From assembly GCA_030655135.1 (NCBI GenBank), contig JAURWC010000076.1, positions 124,001 through 188,000 of the forward strand: a DNA stretch of 64,000 bases, in the 5' to 3' direction. Both the position numbers and the translations under genes were made by a program. The stretch comes from Hyphomicrobiaceae bacterium (GTDB lineage: Bacteria > Pseudomonadota > Alphaproteobacteria > Rhizobiales > Hyphomicrobiaceae). Below are positions 47,341-55,603 of this stretch, one piece after another; the first letter of the stretch is position 1; every line of letters begins with the position of its first letter. The notes below the pieces were generated by a model. That model saw nothing but the letters and a program-made list of their open reading frames with translations. It was not told where the DNA came from and did no database searches.

Positions 47341-47363
47341 GGGTCAGACCCGTCGGGTCTGGC
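47341..47363 (+). repeat. GGGTCAGACC palindrome, copy 3
   Basis: GGGTCAGACCC and GGGTCTGGCCC arms around G/T-C bases form a stem with one G-T style mismatch, 13 bases after the pnp stop. It shares GGGTCAGACC with the units at 15884 and 21590. Confidence 0.6.
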
Positions 47364-47379
47364 CCTTGACGAACGACGA

Positions 47380-47408
47380 TGCCGGGCCGAAAGGTCCGGC
47401 ATTTTTTT
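47380..47408 (+). terminator. intrinsic terminator after pnp
   Basis: A 9-bp stem TGCCGGGCC/GGTCCGGCA closed by a GAAA loop and followed by seven T. It is positioned 52 bases after the pnp stop and is the end of the rpsO-pnp transcript. Confidence 0.85.
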
Positions 47409-47458
47409 GTGGGGGATCGGCTCGCTCCGATTGGGTGTCACCAGCGCCGCGCTCTCGA

Positions 47459-47487
47459 CGTCATCCCCGGGCTTGTCCCGGAGATTC
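47459..47487 (+). repeat. TCATCCCCGGG repeat, copy C
   Basis: CGTCATCCCCGGGCTTGTCC followed by CGGAGAT. The stem is imperfect. It is closely related to 15709-15731 and to the inverted unit at 47560. Confidence 0.65.
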
Positions 47488-47559
47488 CGCTATCAGCCGG
47501 CGTGATGCTCGCACGTTGAGCCCGAGTGTTGTGCCTGAGACGTCGTGCAGGCTGAGGGC

Positions 47560-47590
47560 GGGATGCCCGGAACAAGTCCGGGCATGACGC
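47560..47590 (-). repeat. TCATCC-family repeat, copy D (inverted)
   Basis: A 9-bp stem ATGCCCGGA/TCCGGGCAT around ACAAG; the reverse complement reads GCGTCATGCCCGGACTTG. It forms an inverted pair with copy C. Confidence 0.65.
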
Positions 47591-47638
47591 AAGGGGCTGG
47601 GGTCGAGCTGCGCCATGGCAGGCGTGGCCCCTGCTCGC

Positions 47639-49396
47639 CTACCGCGCGACCATCAGCCCAGAGTCTATCAGCCGCCGGTGGAAGCTCAGGATCTGATCGT
47701 GCTGTTTGCAGCCGTAGTAGCGGCCGTCGCACAGGGAGAGGAGGCGTTTGCGCTCCTTGTAGCTGTCGGACAGCGGCAAGCCCGCCTGCTCCAGCAGCAC
47801 CCCGCCGAGGTAGGGAACGTCCATCACGTCGACATTGGGCAACGGGGGCGGGTCATAGTTGATGCCTTCGGTCGCGTAGTAGGTGATGAAGGCCGGTGAG
47901 TCCTTGTCCAGGCGTACGTCTTCGGCGGCGCGGGCCGTGCCCTGGCCGAAATAGGAGCGTGTGGCGATGGGATGATGGTCGCCGTACTGCACGATGAGAA
48001 AGCGCTCGCCCGGATAGCGGCGCTTCAGTTCCGCTTTCATCCATTCGAAGTCGATCTTGGCGATGGCTTCCCGGCGCAGGAACTCGTGCATTTCCGGATT
48101 TGTGCCGGGGCCGCCGCCGGGTACATCCATCTCCGGTGCAAACGTGTTGGTATAGGGCTGGTGTGCCGACGACGTGATTAGGAACGTGAAAAGCGGCTTG
48201 TTGGATTGACGGATGTGGCTGTCCATCAGCTTCAGCATGTTGTCGTAGTAGAAGCGGTCGCGCTCCATAGCCGACTTGGCGCGCTGGTCCTTCATGTCGA
48301 AGATCTCGGGCATGCCGACGGCCTCATAGAAGCGGCCGTTGGACACGAAGTTCTTCAGCATCGGATAGAAGACGACGTTGCGGTAGCCGCAACGGGCGAG
48401 CGCCTGGGGCAGCGTGTCCTGCACCTTTCCGGCCATCAAGGCCTGCACGAACGGGCGCATGCCGCCGAACGAATACGTCGAGACGCCAGCGAGGATAGAG
48501 AATTCCGTCAGCCAGGAGGCGCCGCCGTAGGTTTCAACGCGCATCTGATGCAGCTTACCGTCGCCCGACTTGAACAGCGGGTCGATGCTCTTGTCATAAG
48601 ACAGACCGGGAACGATCGACGGCTGTACCAGCGACTCCTGATGCACGAGCAGGACGTGCGGCGGCTTCTCGACGGAGGAACAGCGCGAGGGGATGACAAA
48701 CGGCGCCGTACCGGGATTGGACGCCGAGGCCTCGATCAATGTGCCGCGCCACAGAGTCTGAGCGGTTTCCGCCCACGATGAATAAAACGAGGAGACGACA
48801 AGGTCTGCCCAGTAGAACTGCGTGTGACGGCGTTCGCCTTTGATATCGGCAGCATAGGGCGTGAGGAACGCGAGGATGGCGAAGGCAAGCGCCGCATAGC
48901 GCCGGGACACGCGCGTGGGATCGTAGCGATAAGCCAGTATCGTTGCGACGACGATGGCAGCAAACGCCGCGTTCAGCATGAACAGTTGCGGGCGATAATG
49001 CTCCCACAGGAAGACGACCGTCGACCACGACATCAGGTAGAAAAAGATGTCGTAGGCGTGGACGATCATGTCCATGGCTTCGCGCTTGAAAGCGGCAGCC
49101 TCGACAACAACGAAAATGATGGCCGGAACCAGAATGGCGGCGACCAGCAGACGGCCGGTGACAAGCACGATCGCGGCTGCGATCATCAGCGTGACGCAGT
49201 TGACAAAGAGCTGATTGGGCCAGCCGCCTTCATAGAGATAGAAGTAGCGGCCGACCGCGAGCGCGCCGATTGCGGCGGCCGCATAAACGTAGCTTGGCTT
49301 GACGAAGCCGGTATGCGCGGGCGCGCGAAGCGCCGCTTTAAGTGTGGATTGAACGGTCTGGCTGCGTTGTTGTTGGCCAACGGTTTGGTCGGTCAT
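47639..49396 (-). CDS. LTA synthase-like sulfatase, membrane-anchored
   Basis: 585 residues from the ATG at 49396 (MTDQTVGQQQ). Four or five membrane helices (about 30-185) are followed by a periplasmic alkaline-phosphatase/sulfatase-fold domain. Visible are the metal-binding start HVLLVHQESL, the loop with candidate nucleophile in GGASWLTEFSILAG, and the metal site VQYGDHHP. Proteins of this layout transfer phosphoglycerol or phosphoethanolamine to glycans or lipids, for example LtaS and OpgB. In a Gram-negative the target is probably a periplasmic glucan or lipid A-type molecule; this is inference. It stands alone between pnp and the CbiX trio. Confidence 0.82.
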   Translation of the reverse strand: MTDQTVGQQQRSQTVQSTLKAALRAPAHTGFVKPSYVYAAAAIGALAVGRYFYLYEGGWPNQLFVNCVTLMIAAAIVLVTGRLLVAAILVPAIIFVVVEAAAFKREAMDMIVHAYDIFFYLMSWSTVVFLWEHYRPQLFMLNAAFAAIVVATILAYRYDPTRVSRRYAALAFAILAFLTPYAADIKGERRHTQFYWADLVVSSFYSSWAETAQTLWRGTLIEASASNPGTAPFVIPSRCSSVEKPPHVLLVHQESLVQPSIVPGLSYDKSIDPLFKSGDGKLHQMRVETYGGASWLTEFSILAGVSTYSFGGMRPFVQALMAGKVQDTLPQALARCGYRNVVFYPMLKNFVSNGRFYEAVGMPEIFDMKDQRAKSAMERDRFYYDNMLKLMDSHIRQSNKPLFTFLITSSAHQPYTNTFAPEMDVPGGGPGTNPEMHEFLRREAIAKIDFEWMKAELKRRYPGERFLIVQYGDHHPIATRSYFGQGTARAAEDVRLDKDSPAFITYYATEGINYDPPPLPNVDVMDVPYLGGVLLEQAGLPLSDSYKERKRLLSLCDGRYYGCKQHDQILSFHRRLIDSGLMVAR

Positions 49397-49568
49397 GTTT
49401 CTTCTTCTTTGCAGTCTCGCCGCGCGCGGTCCACCTTCAGGGTCCCAGAGCGCCACGAAATCCGTCACGACGCCTGTCATCGACTTGTCATATACGTTTA
49501 GGACTTTTTCGCGGGCGGGTCAGCCTGTGCAATCAAATTTTTCTTCGCCACTTCAGATGAATGGCGGT

Positions 49569-50303
49569 TCATCGTGCCGTGTTAAGGCGTCTGAAGATCA
49601 AATCGGATATCGATCTGTCGCGACCTATCGGCCCGGCGTAAATGGCGGTCGCGCCACTCTTCGCAATTGCGTCAGGGACGTCGTCGCCAGCGTGCAAGCC
49701 TTCGCCCGAGAAGAAGCCTGAGACGACAACCGGGCCGCGAGCCACGCGAAGTGCGTCTTCGATCGAGGGCGGCTCCTCCAGGAAAGCGCTCACAACATCA
49801 GCAAAAACATTGGCCTCCTTGATCGCGGCAGCCGTCGCCCGTGTTGCATCGGCGGACGCAGGCCCCAGTTGGGAGCCGTGGCCGGCGAGAAGCAATGTTG
49901 ATGTTGCAGCTGCGAAGCCGGCACCCTTAGCGGCGGCTTCCGCGTGGTCTAGCATCAGCGCGGGCAGCCCCGGATCGACGCCAAGAGGCGGGAAAATTTC
50001 CCAGCGCTTGGTAAGATTTGCCCCGGCGACACGCTCCGCCAGCCGAGTGCGCACGAAGAAGCCGTCGGCCATGAAGAACGGGTAGATGGCGATGCGCGAG
50101 GCGGACGAGGCCTCGGCGGCGGCCAGCGCGTCCTCCAATGCCGGCTCGCCCTTGAGCACGCCGGCGCCGACGTTGGCGAAGCATTTGGTGTCGTCGAGCA
50201 CCTGGCGATGGGACAGCAAGGCGGAGTTTGTCAGCCCTGCGCCGCGATCGCCGTGGGCCGCAAGCACGACGGCCATTTCAGCCGATGCGGGATGGCACCT
50301 CAT
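49569..50303 (-). CDS. CbiX/SirB-like chelatase family protein
   Basis: 244 residues with two CbiX-type domains. The first has VVLAAHGDRG (His17, the likely metal-site His); the second LLLAGHGSQLGPAS. Each is followed by the family's PFF/GFF segments (IYPFFMADGFFVRTRLAERV, VVSGFFSGEGLHAGDD). Such proteins insert Co or Fe into sirohydrochlorin for cobalamin or siroheme. The start ATG at 50303 overlaps the upstream stop codon as ATGA, a sign of coupled translation. The pathway here is unclear because no other tetrapyrrole gene is near. Confidence 0.8.
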   Translation of the reverse strand: MRCHPASAEMAVVLAAHGDRGAGLTNSALLSHRQVLDDTKCFANVGAGVLKGEPALEDALAAAEASSASRIAIYPFFMADGFFVRTRLAERVAGANLTKRWEIFPPLGVDPGLPALMLDHAEAAAKGAGFAAATSTLLLAGHGSQLGPASADATRATAAAIKEANVFADVVSAFLEEPPSIEDALRVARGPVVVSGFFSGEGLHAGDDVPDAIAKSGATAIYAGPIGRDRSISDLIFRRLNTAR

Positions 50304-50902
50304 GCCGGATCGGCCTGCAAGGCGCGGCCGACAAGGTCGCCGACGCGGGGCGACAGGCTCAGCTTGAGGGCAGCGGCATGCCCGTGAGGAGACATCTTCA
50401 CCCACGTCTTGCGCAGGATGGATATCAGCTTGGCGTCGTCATGCTTGGCGGCAAACTCGTCGATGTAGTGCTTGAGGAAGACAATGCAGGCAACGTCCTC
50501 CAGGGCTTGCGCCTCAGCGTCATGCTTCAAGCGCTCCTTACGGATGAGGGCGCCGACGCGGGCTATCTCGTCATCGGCGTAGCCGCTCGCAAGCATGATG
50601 TCTGCGGCCATCTCCGAGTGCTTGCGCTTCAAATCCGTGCGCCAGCGCAGATAGCCCGTGCGATCCATGGGATAGCTGGCGCGGGGAACGGTCCAGCGAC
50701 GGATATGCTGCGCGCGAGATGCCAGCCGCAGCGCTTCGCTGGCGTCGGGATGAAGCTTTGCCAGTTCCTCCGACATGCGTTCGCCGTACAGCTGTTCGGC
50801 CGGACGCCGCTCGCCGTCCACGGTGATGCTGACCGGATCCTCCGCGTTGGCGGCGTCGATGGCGGCGATCGCCTGATCAAAACGGGGCGCGGGCGAGCTC
50901 AT
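50300..50902 (-). CDS. DUF4202 domain protein
   Basis: 200 residues. It matches DUF4202, a family of unknown function: RFDQAIAAIDAANAEDP, ASRAQHIRRWTVPRASYPMD, then LKRKHSEMAADIMLASGYAD, and a C-terminal ACIVFLKHYIDEFAAKHDD. The His/Asp-rich helices recall an HD-like metal site, but that is inference. It is the middle gene of a coupled trio: its ATG overlaps the DUF486 stop as ATGA and its stop overlaps the CbiX-like start as ATGA. The linkage suggests a shared role, perhaps in sulfur or tetrapyrrole metabolism. Confidence 0.82.
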   Translation of the reverse strand: MSSPAPRFDQAIAAIDAANAEDPVSITVDGERRPAEQLYGERMSEELAKLHPDASEALRLASRAQHIRRWTVPRASYPMDRTGYLRWRTDLKRKHSEMAADIMLASGYADDEIARVGALIRKERLKHDAEAQALEDVACIVFLKHYIDEFAAKHDDAKLISILRKTWVKMSPHGHAAALKLSLSPRVGDLVGRALQADPA

Positions 50903-51264
50903 GTCGAAATGGGTCCGTGAAAGATGAAGTAGGCGCCGGCGACGATGAGGGTGAAGCCGACGACATGATTGAGGGTCATCGGCTCCTTCAGGTACAGGAT
51001 GGAGAAGCCGGCGAAGACCGCCAGTGTGATCACTTCCTGGATCGTCTTCAACTCTGCTGCGGAATAAACCGCGTGACCGATGCGGTTGGCGGGCACGGCA
51101 AGGCAGTATTCGAAGAACGCGATCCCCCAGCTGACCACCACTACGATCCACAGCGGAACAGATTTGTAGCTGAGGTGGCCGTACCAGGCGAACGTCATGA
51201 AGATGTTGGACACGAGCAGGAGAAGAACCGGCAACACGGCAGACGACTGAGCAAAGTTGAGCAA
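50899..51264 (-). CDS. DUF486 small membrane protein (DMT-like)
   Basis: 121 residues from a TTG start at 51264 with GGGAGG five bases upstream. Four hydrophobic helices: VLPVLLLLVSNIFMTFAWYG, SVPLWIVVVVSWGIAFFEYC, TIQEVITLAVFAGFSILYL and HVVGFTLIVAGAYFIFHG. The AWYGHL and EYCLAVPANRIG segments are typical of DUF486, related to small drug/metabolite transporters. The open frame continues upstream to 51594 in a non-coding looking, Arg/Ser-rich stretch. It is the first gene of the coupled trio. Confidence 0.85.
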   Translation of the reverse strand: MLNFAQSSAVLPVLLLLVSNIFMTFAWYGHLSYKSVPLWIVVVVSWGIAFFEYCLAVPANRIGHAVYSAAELKTIQEVITLAVFAGFSILYLKEPMTLNHVVGFTLIVAGAYFIFHGPIST

Positions 51265-51484
51265 ACTGACCTCCCGAAACCTGCAAGGACCCTGCGAGCG
51301 CAGACTGTGCTCTGCTGCGTGACCGGCCGCCCATAGCCTCAGTCGGACGGCCAGTCCGGTGTGCTGGGCCGAGCACTGCGAAGGCGAACGACCACGCGGA
51401 CCCGCGTGGACCTGGCTATCTACGACGGAAGCCTGAGTTGTTGAACCAGCGAAACGTTTCTGGATGCCGGCGCCGTGCGCCCAG

Positions 51485-52510
51485 TCAGCGCGGCGACTGG
51501 GCTGTGCGGCGACCTTCCGGGGCGGGCTCAGGTGCCAGATAATAGCGATTGACCCAGCCTTTGGTGCCGCCGTGGACGACTGGGCACCAGACATCTGCGC
51601 AAACGCCGACGATTTTCACGCCGCGAGCGGTGGGCGGGATGGCGCCGACCGCATCGTGATACTCCGACGGCCCGTTGCGGATGTTGAGGACATCGTCCTC
51701 CTCAACGTTGGCCACCTGATAACGCGACTCTACCGGTTTCGCCACGTCCTTGGCTAGCGGTGCGCTCGCCGGCTTGGCCGCGAGCTTGACGTCCCTGGCC
51801 GTAGATTTTTTTACGACGTCCTGCTTTTTTGGAGCCGGTTTGACGCTGGCCTTTTTGGTCTGCTTGCTGTTGGCGGCAGCCGGGGCGGCTTCTGGAGTTA
51901 CGGTTTCTTGTCCCTGTGGCGGGGCCGACGGTGCGGGTGTTGCCGCTTCGGCCCGGGAAATGATCGTCAATGCTCCCAGCACCGCCGACGGCGCGGGTGC
52001 CGGTGCAGCGACCTCTGCTGCGGGCGGGGCCGGCGGCGGCGAGGGTGCTGCAAGGACGGAGGCAACCACTGGCGGCGGGGACACCGGCTTGGCTTTGGCT
52101 ACGACCTGCTGGATCTGAGGTGCGCGCGCAGTGATCGTCGCGGTTCCGCTCTTGCCGTCCTGCTCCTGCCAATAGATGCGATCGCCATCCTGGCGAAGTT
52201 GCAGGCACCGCTGTTCTGCGTCGAACCAACGAAACCACTTGAGGCACAGTTGATCGCCGGCAATCCACCAGCGGCCACGATCTTTCTCGGCGCCAAGATA
52301 GGATGCGAGCGAGCCAGCTTCGCCTGTCATCAAACCGTCGGTCGCGAAACGAATGGGAACGATCGTGTTGAGCGGCGTGTCCAATGCGATGGCGGATCCA
52401 GGGACGATCTGCCTGAGGTTGTCTCCCGTCAGGGCGATGGGCTCAGCGGCGCGCGCGCCAGCGCTCGTCATGCCGAGCAAAAATCCCAACGTGATCAACA
52501 GCCGAAACAA
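51485..52510 (-). CDS. exported SH3-domain protein with Ala/Pro-rich linker
   Basis: 341 residues from a TTG start at 52510 with GGAAAGG seven bases upstream. The signal peptide LFRLLITLGFLLGMTSAGA ends at ARA-AEP. A first domain (about 25-150; LTGDNLRQIVPGSAIALDTP onward) resembles the DUF995-type exported domain of rhizobia. A long Ala/Pro/Lys-rich linker follows (about 155-260). The C-terminal bacterial SH3 domain includes VLNIRNGPSEYHDAVGAIPP and GWVNRYYL. Such SH3 modules bind peptidoglycan or other envelope polymers. It ends near the coupled trio but is on its own transcript as far as can be seen. Confidence 0.75.
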   Translation of the reverse strand: MFRLLITLGFLLGMTSAGARAAEPIALTGDNLRQIVPGSAIALDTPLNTIVPIRFATDGLMTGEAGSLASYLGAEKDRGRWWIAGDQLCLKWFRWFDAEQRCLQLRQDGDRIYWQEQDGKSGTATITARAPQIQQVVAKAKPVSPPPVVASVLAAPSPPPAPPAAEVAAPAPAPSAVLGALTIISRAEAATPAPSAPPQGQETVTPEAAPAAANSKQTKKASVKPAPKKQDVVKKSTARDVKLAAKPASAPLAKDVAKPVESRYQVANVEEDDVLNIRNGPSEYHDAVGAIPPTARGVKIVGVCADVWCPVVHGGTKGWVNRYYLAPEPAPEGRRTAQSPR

Positions 52511-52656
52511 ACGCGACCCTTTCCGCGACGCAAACTCTGCAAGCGTTCGTCTTGCCCCACGAGTATGGCAGGAAGAGGGTTGATTTTTTCTTCGTTTTCC
52601 GAGACGCCTCAAGCATCTAGCGGACCCCTGAAAGCCTCGGCTATAAGGATGCACCC

Positions 52657-52733
52657 GGCCCCGTAGCTCAGCCGGATAGAGCACCGGTTTCCTAAACCGG
52701 GGGTCGCAGGTTCAATTCCTGCCGGGGTCGCCA
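52657..52733 (+). tRNA. tRNA-Arg (anticodon CCU)
   Basis: A 77-base cloverleaf. Acceptor arms GGCCCCG and CGGGGTC pair (one G-T), and the 3' end has G then encoded CCA. The D arm has GTAGCTCAGCCGGATAGAGC. The anticodon stem CCGGT/ACCGG has loop TTCCTAA, giving anticodon CCT. The T arm is GCAGG-TTCAATT-CCTGC. tRNA-Arg(CCU) is a frequent integration site, but no integrase is adjacent here. Confidence 0.97.
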
Positions 52734-52781
52734 CTATTTGTTGGATTGTCAGGTGGGATAGCGGGTGGGCCTGGGAATCCG

Positions 52782-53792
52782 TCAGGCCTGGTAATAGTCG
52801 CGGTACCAGCGCACGAATGCGGCCATACCTTCACGGACCGGCGTCGCGGGTTTGTACTGAACCGCAGTGATGAGTTCATCGACGTTGGCGAAGGTTGAGG
52901 GAACATCGCCGGGCTGGAGCGGCAGCAGCTCCACGATCGCCTTTTTGCCCAGGGCGTCCTCAATGGCTTCGATATAAGCGCGAAGCTGCACCGAGGTATT
53001 GTTGCCAATATTGAAGATCCTGAACGGGGCGTTCGAGGTGGCAGGATCGGGCGTGCTGCTGTTCCAGGCACTGTCTGGCTGAGCGATTTGATCGCTGGCT
53101 CGGATCACGCCTTCGACCACGTCGTCGATGTACGTGAAGTCGCGCGTGTGATCGCCGTAGTTGAAGACTGATATCGGCTCGCCTGCCAGGATACTTTTCG
53201 TAAACTTGAAGAATGCCATGTCGGGACGGCCCCACGGGCCATACACCGTGAAGAAGCGAAGTCCCGTCGTCGGCAGGCGAAACAGGTGACTATAACTGTG
53301 CGCCATCAATTCGTTCGCGCGCTTGGTTGCAGCGTAGAACTGCAGCGGATGATCTACGCTGTCGTGCTCTGAATAGGGCAGGGACGTGTTGGCGCCATAG
53401 ACGCTCGACGTACTGGCATACGTAAAGTGGGGCACATTGGCGTGCCGGCAGGCTTCAAGCAGGTTGGCAAAACCGACGATATTGCTTTCGACATAGGCAA
53501 AGGGATTTTCGATGCTGTATCGCACGCCCGCCTGCGCCGCCAGGTGGATCACGCGATCGAAACGATGACCGGACACGCACGCGTCGACCGCTGGCCTATC
53601 AGCCAGATTTGCGCGAATGAACGTATAATTCCCGCCCAGGTTCTCGAGGACTTTTAATCGGGCCTCTTTAAGGCCCAGATCATAGTAATCGTTGACGACA
53701 TCGAACCCGACGACCGTATCGCCGCGCTCCAACAGGCGCTTGGCAGTATGGAAACCTATGAAGCCGGCGTTGCCCGTTACCAATACCTTCAT
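52782..53792 (-). CDS. NAD-dependent UDP-glucuronate 4-epimerase-like protein
   Basis: 336 residues from the ATG at 53792. Extended short-chain dehydrogenase: NAD-binding [20 protein letters not shown] (G-x-x-G-x-x-G), [20 protein letters not shown], and the catalytic YAATKRANE (Tyr-x-x-x-Lys). [19 protein letters not shown] followed by [19 protein letters not shown] closely follows UDP-glucuronate 4-epimerases, which make UDP-galacturonate for surface polysaccharide or lipid A. It is isolated from other sugar genes, directly after tRNA-Arg and on the opposite strand. Confidence 0.88.
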   Translation of the reverse strand: MKVLVTGNAGFIGFHTAKRLLERGDTVVGFDVVNDYYDLGLKEARLKVLENLGGNYTFIRANLADRPAVDACVSGHRFDRVIHLAAQAGVRYSIENPFAYVESNIVGFANLLEACRHANVPHFTYASTSSVYGANTSLPYSEHDSVDHPLQFYAATKRANELMAHSYSHLFRLPTTGLRFFTVYGPWGRPDMAFFKFTKSILAGEPISVFNYGDHTRDFTYIDDVVEGVIRASDQIAQPDSAWNSSTPDPATSNAPFRIFNIGNNTSVQLRAYIEAIEDALGKKAIVELLPLQPGDVPSTFANVDELITAVQYKPATPVREGMAAFVRWYRDYYQA

Positions 53793-53892
53793 GAACCGTA
53801 CTGCTATCCTGCAAGCCAGCGCCACTTTTTGGTTGTTTGCCAGCAAGCGTCGCTTTCGGCAAGGCACGAGCATGAGCAACAGGCGCGCGGGG

Positions 53893-54063
53893 CTAGAAGC
53901 CGCTGCGGATACGGGCCCGCAATTCTGCGGAGCGCAGCTGAGAAAGCACGCCCTCAATCTCGCGGCTGACGGGCAGTGCTTCAACGCGGAATTCGACCTG
54001 CAGGCGGTCTCCGATGACGGAAACTGCCTCGGGTGTGTCGCCGTCGCCGGCCCAACAAGACAT
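53893..54063 (-). CDS. small protein of 56 residues, unknown function
   Basis: An open frame with a strong ribosome site: CGGAGG five bases before the ATG at 54063. The product starts [20 protein letters not shown] and continues with [20 protein letters not shown], ending in a basic tail SGF. No match was recognised. It lies on the same strand as the epimerase, about 100 bases upstream of it, so it may be the first gene of that transcript. The region around it (53793-54232) holds nothing else recognisable. Confidence 0.5.
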   Translation of the reverse strand: MSCWAGDGDTPEAVSVIGDRLQVEFRVEALPVSREIEGVLSQLRSAELRARIRSGF

Positions 54064-54232
54064 GATTGCCTCCGATGCCCCGCGATGGGCGCAAGATCGC
54101 TAAATTGATCCAGAATCAAACGAGGACGTCATCGTGAGACGACGCCCTCTCAGAAACACCACCGGCGGGTAGGCCAGCTAAGTACTCTGCTGTCTTAACC
54201 CCGATCAGGACATTAAGTTCCCTGACTGTAAA

Positions 54233-54451
54233 TCACACACGCTTTTCGGGGGGTAGTGCCGCATCATCCGGGTCGGGCTGGGCACTGCCCAAAATTGCGT
54301 TCAGCTGCTTCAAGAGCTTCGGACCTGTGATTTGGTCAACGTCGAATCCCTCGCCGCGTAGCTTCAAGCGCAGTTCCGTTACAGTCCGGCATTTGCCGGT
54401 CTGGGCCAGCTCAAAGGCTCTTTCGAGCGTGGTTTGGGTTTGCAAGGACAT
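54233..54451 (-). CDS. small helical protein of about 72 residues
   Basis: The readable product (MSLQTQTTLERAFELAQTGK, then CRTVTELRLKLRGEGFDVDQ) looks like two helical segments plus a short charged tail. Similar small proteins with a T-L-E-R-A-F-E-L-A core are common in Hyphomicrobiales; their role is unknown. The start is uncertain: ATGs at 54475 and 54460 are in frame and none has a clear ribosome site. It is in a cluster of small minus-strand genes. Confidence 0.55.
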   Translation of the reverse strand: MSLQTQTTLERAFELAQTGKCRTVTELRLKLRGEGFDVDQITGPKLLKQLNAILGSAQPDPDDAALPPEKRV

Positions 54452-54597
54452 CGCCACCATTTGCAGCAGAGCCATCGGCCGAAGGGGACCAGCCGATGGC
54501 CACTGAAAAAATCGCGACGGGCATCGTCGCTAAGGAACAATGCCGCAACGCAATCATCGTTCCCTGCGTTTTTCACCATGGTTAATTAGCTGAACCG

Positions 54598-54888
54598 TCA
54601 CTCAGCAGGTTTGAATGAACGGGTGTGTACCGACCAATCCCAGCGCTCGTTATTGGCCATGCACAATTGTAACCGCGCGATTGCCTGCTCCGACTGAGCC
54701 TTTGCTTGGGCATACAGATTGACCTCATCTCGGCACGTCGGATCGAGCAAGTCAGAGCGCAAAATTGCGCGGGAGAGACGGCTCACGAACTCTTCCCGCC
54801 AGAAGACTGCTTCCTCCAGCGTGCATGCGTCGTAAATTCTATCGATAATTTCACTCGTCGATAAGGCGCCGGATGAGGAAACTCGCAT
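54598..54888 (-). CDS. small protein of 96 residues, unknown function
   Basis: The ATG at 54888 has AGGAG six bases upstream. The product is helical, with TSEIIDRIYDACTLEEAVFW and a Gln/Ala-rich helix YAQAKAQSEQAIARLQLC, ending in a Trp-rich tail. There is no signal peptide. No family was recognised. The good ribosome site and codon use support it as real. Confidence 0.6.
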   Translation of the reverse strand: MRVSSSGALSTSEIIDRIYDACTLEEAVFWREEFVSRLSRAILRSDLLDPTCRDEVNLYAQAKAQSEQAIARLQLCMANNERWDWSVHTRSFKPAE

Positions 54889-54963
54889 CGAGAACTCCTG
54901 ATGACACGGACGTGCTAACTGTGCTGCGCGTCACTGCGGGTCCGCCAGTAGGACAGCGCGCCG

Positions 54964-54995
54964 GCGAAGAAAAGCAGGGTCGCTAGACCCTGCTT
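54964..54995 (-). terminator. intrinsic terminator after the small exported acidic protein gene
   Basis: A perfect 10-bp stem AAGCAGGGTC/GACCCTGCTT with a 4-base loop. On the minus strand it is followed by TTTTCTTC. It lies 16 bases downstream of the stop at 55012. Confidence 0.7.
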
Positions 54996-55011
54996 GAGGC
55001 TGCCCGACAGC

Positions 55012-55356
55012 TTACGGAGCGGCTTGTGGCGGGGTTTCCGCGTCAACGTCCGACGAGGGGCTTTCCGGAGCGATCACGGCGGGCTCTTCAACGCCGGCGC
55101 CGATATCACCTGACGACTCGCCCGTCGCACCACCTTCTTCCCGTTCAGCCGACATGGCATCGTTTGGATCGGTCGGAACACGAGCAGACGCATCGTCCGT
55201 GGCGGGGTCCGATGGTTGTGTGTTGCTCATAGCGGGGCGCTGATTGCGCTCGTTATTGGGATCGGCGGGCGAAGCACCCGTGGATTGGGCCAACGCTGCT
55301 CCCGTGGATACCAGCAGAATAGCCGCTGCCGATGACAGGGTGATTTTATTGATCAT
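55012..55356 (-). CDS. small exported acidic, disordered protein
   Basis: 114 residues from an ATG at 55356 with AAGGAG eight bases upstream. A signal peptide (MINKITLSSAAAILLVSTGA, cut near ALA-QST) is followed by a Pro/Ser/Glu/Asp-rich sequence without hydrophobic core, including PTDPNDAMSAEREEGGATGE. Such small acidic exported proteins are common in this order and of unknown role. It is the first of several small exported proteins in the last 10 kb. Confidence 0.7.
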   Translation of the reverse strand: MINKITLSSAAAILLVSTGAALAQSTGASPADPNNERNQRPAMSNTQPSDPATDDASARVPTDPNDAMSAEREEGGATGESSGDIGAGVEEPAVIAPESPSSDVDAETPPQAAP

Positions 55357-55603
55357 CACTCGGACTCCTTATTTTGATCGCTTAGGCGATTGTTGATGCG
55401 TCTTGGGCAATGGGTCAGCTGACTTCAAAATCGCGTCAGCTTCTGGAAGTTCCGCGTGTCGAGTGCCACGCGCGCAATCAGCCGGGGGAACCCCATCTGC
55501 GTCCCGCCGTTCGTTATCCCAAGCAAAGCATTGATTTCGCGCGCTGCAGGATCGTGCATTGGAACAGCCCTCGTCACCGGGACGGGGAGGAAAGGACGAC
55601 GAA

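Larger units (their letters stand above)
47409..47638. other. intergenic stretch with two TCATCC-family repeats
   Basis: The whole gap from pnp to the sulfatase gene is 310 bases. After the pnp terminator it contains the repeat units 47459-47487 and 47560-47590 in opposite orientation. No gene was recognised. Confidence 0.55.

Noticed and set aside
52657-52781. Integrated element at tRNA-Arg
   Set aside because: No integrase, no direct repeat of the tRNA end and no phage or conjugation gene was seen nearby.
54972-54995. The hairpin as a plus-strand terminator
   Set aside because: On the plus strand it is followed by GAGGCTG without a T-run; the T-run is on the minus strand.
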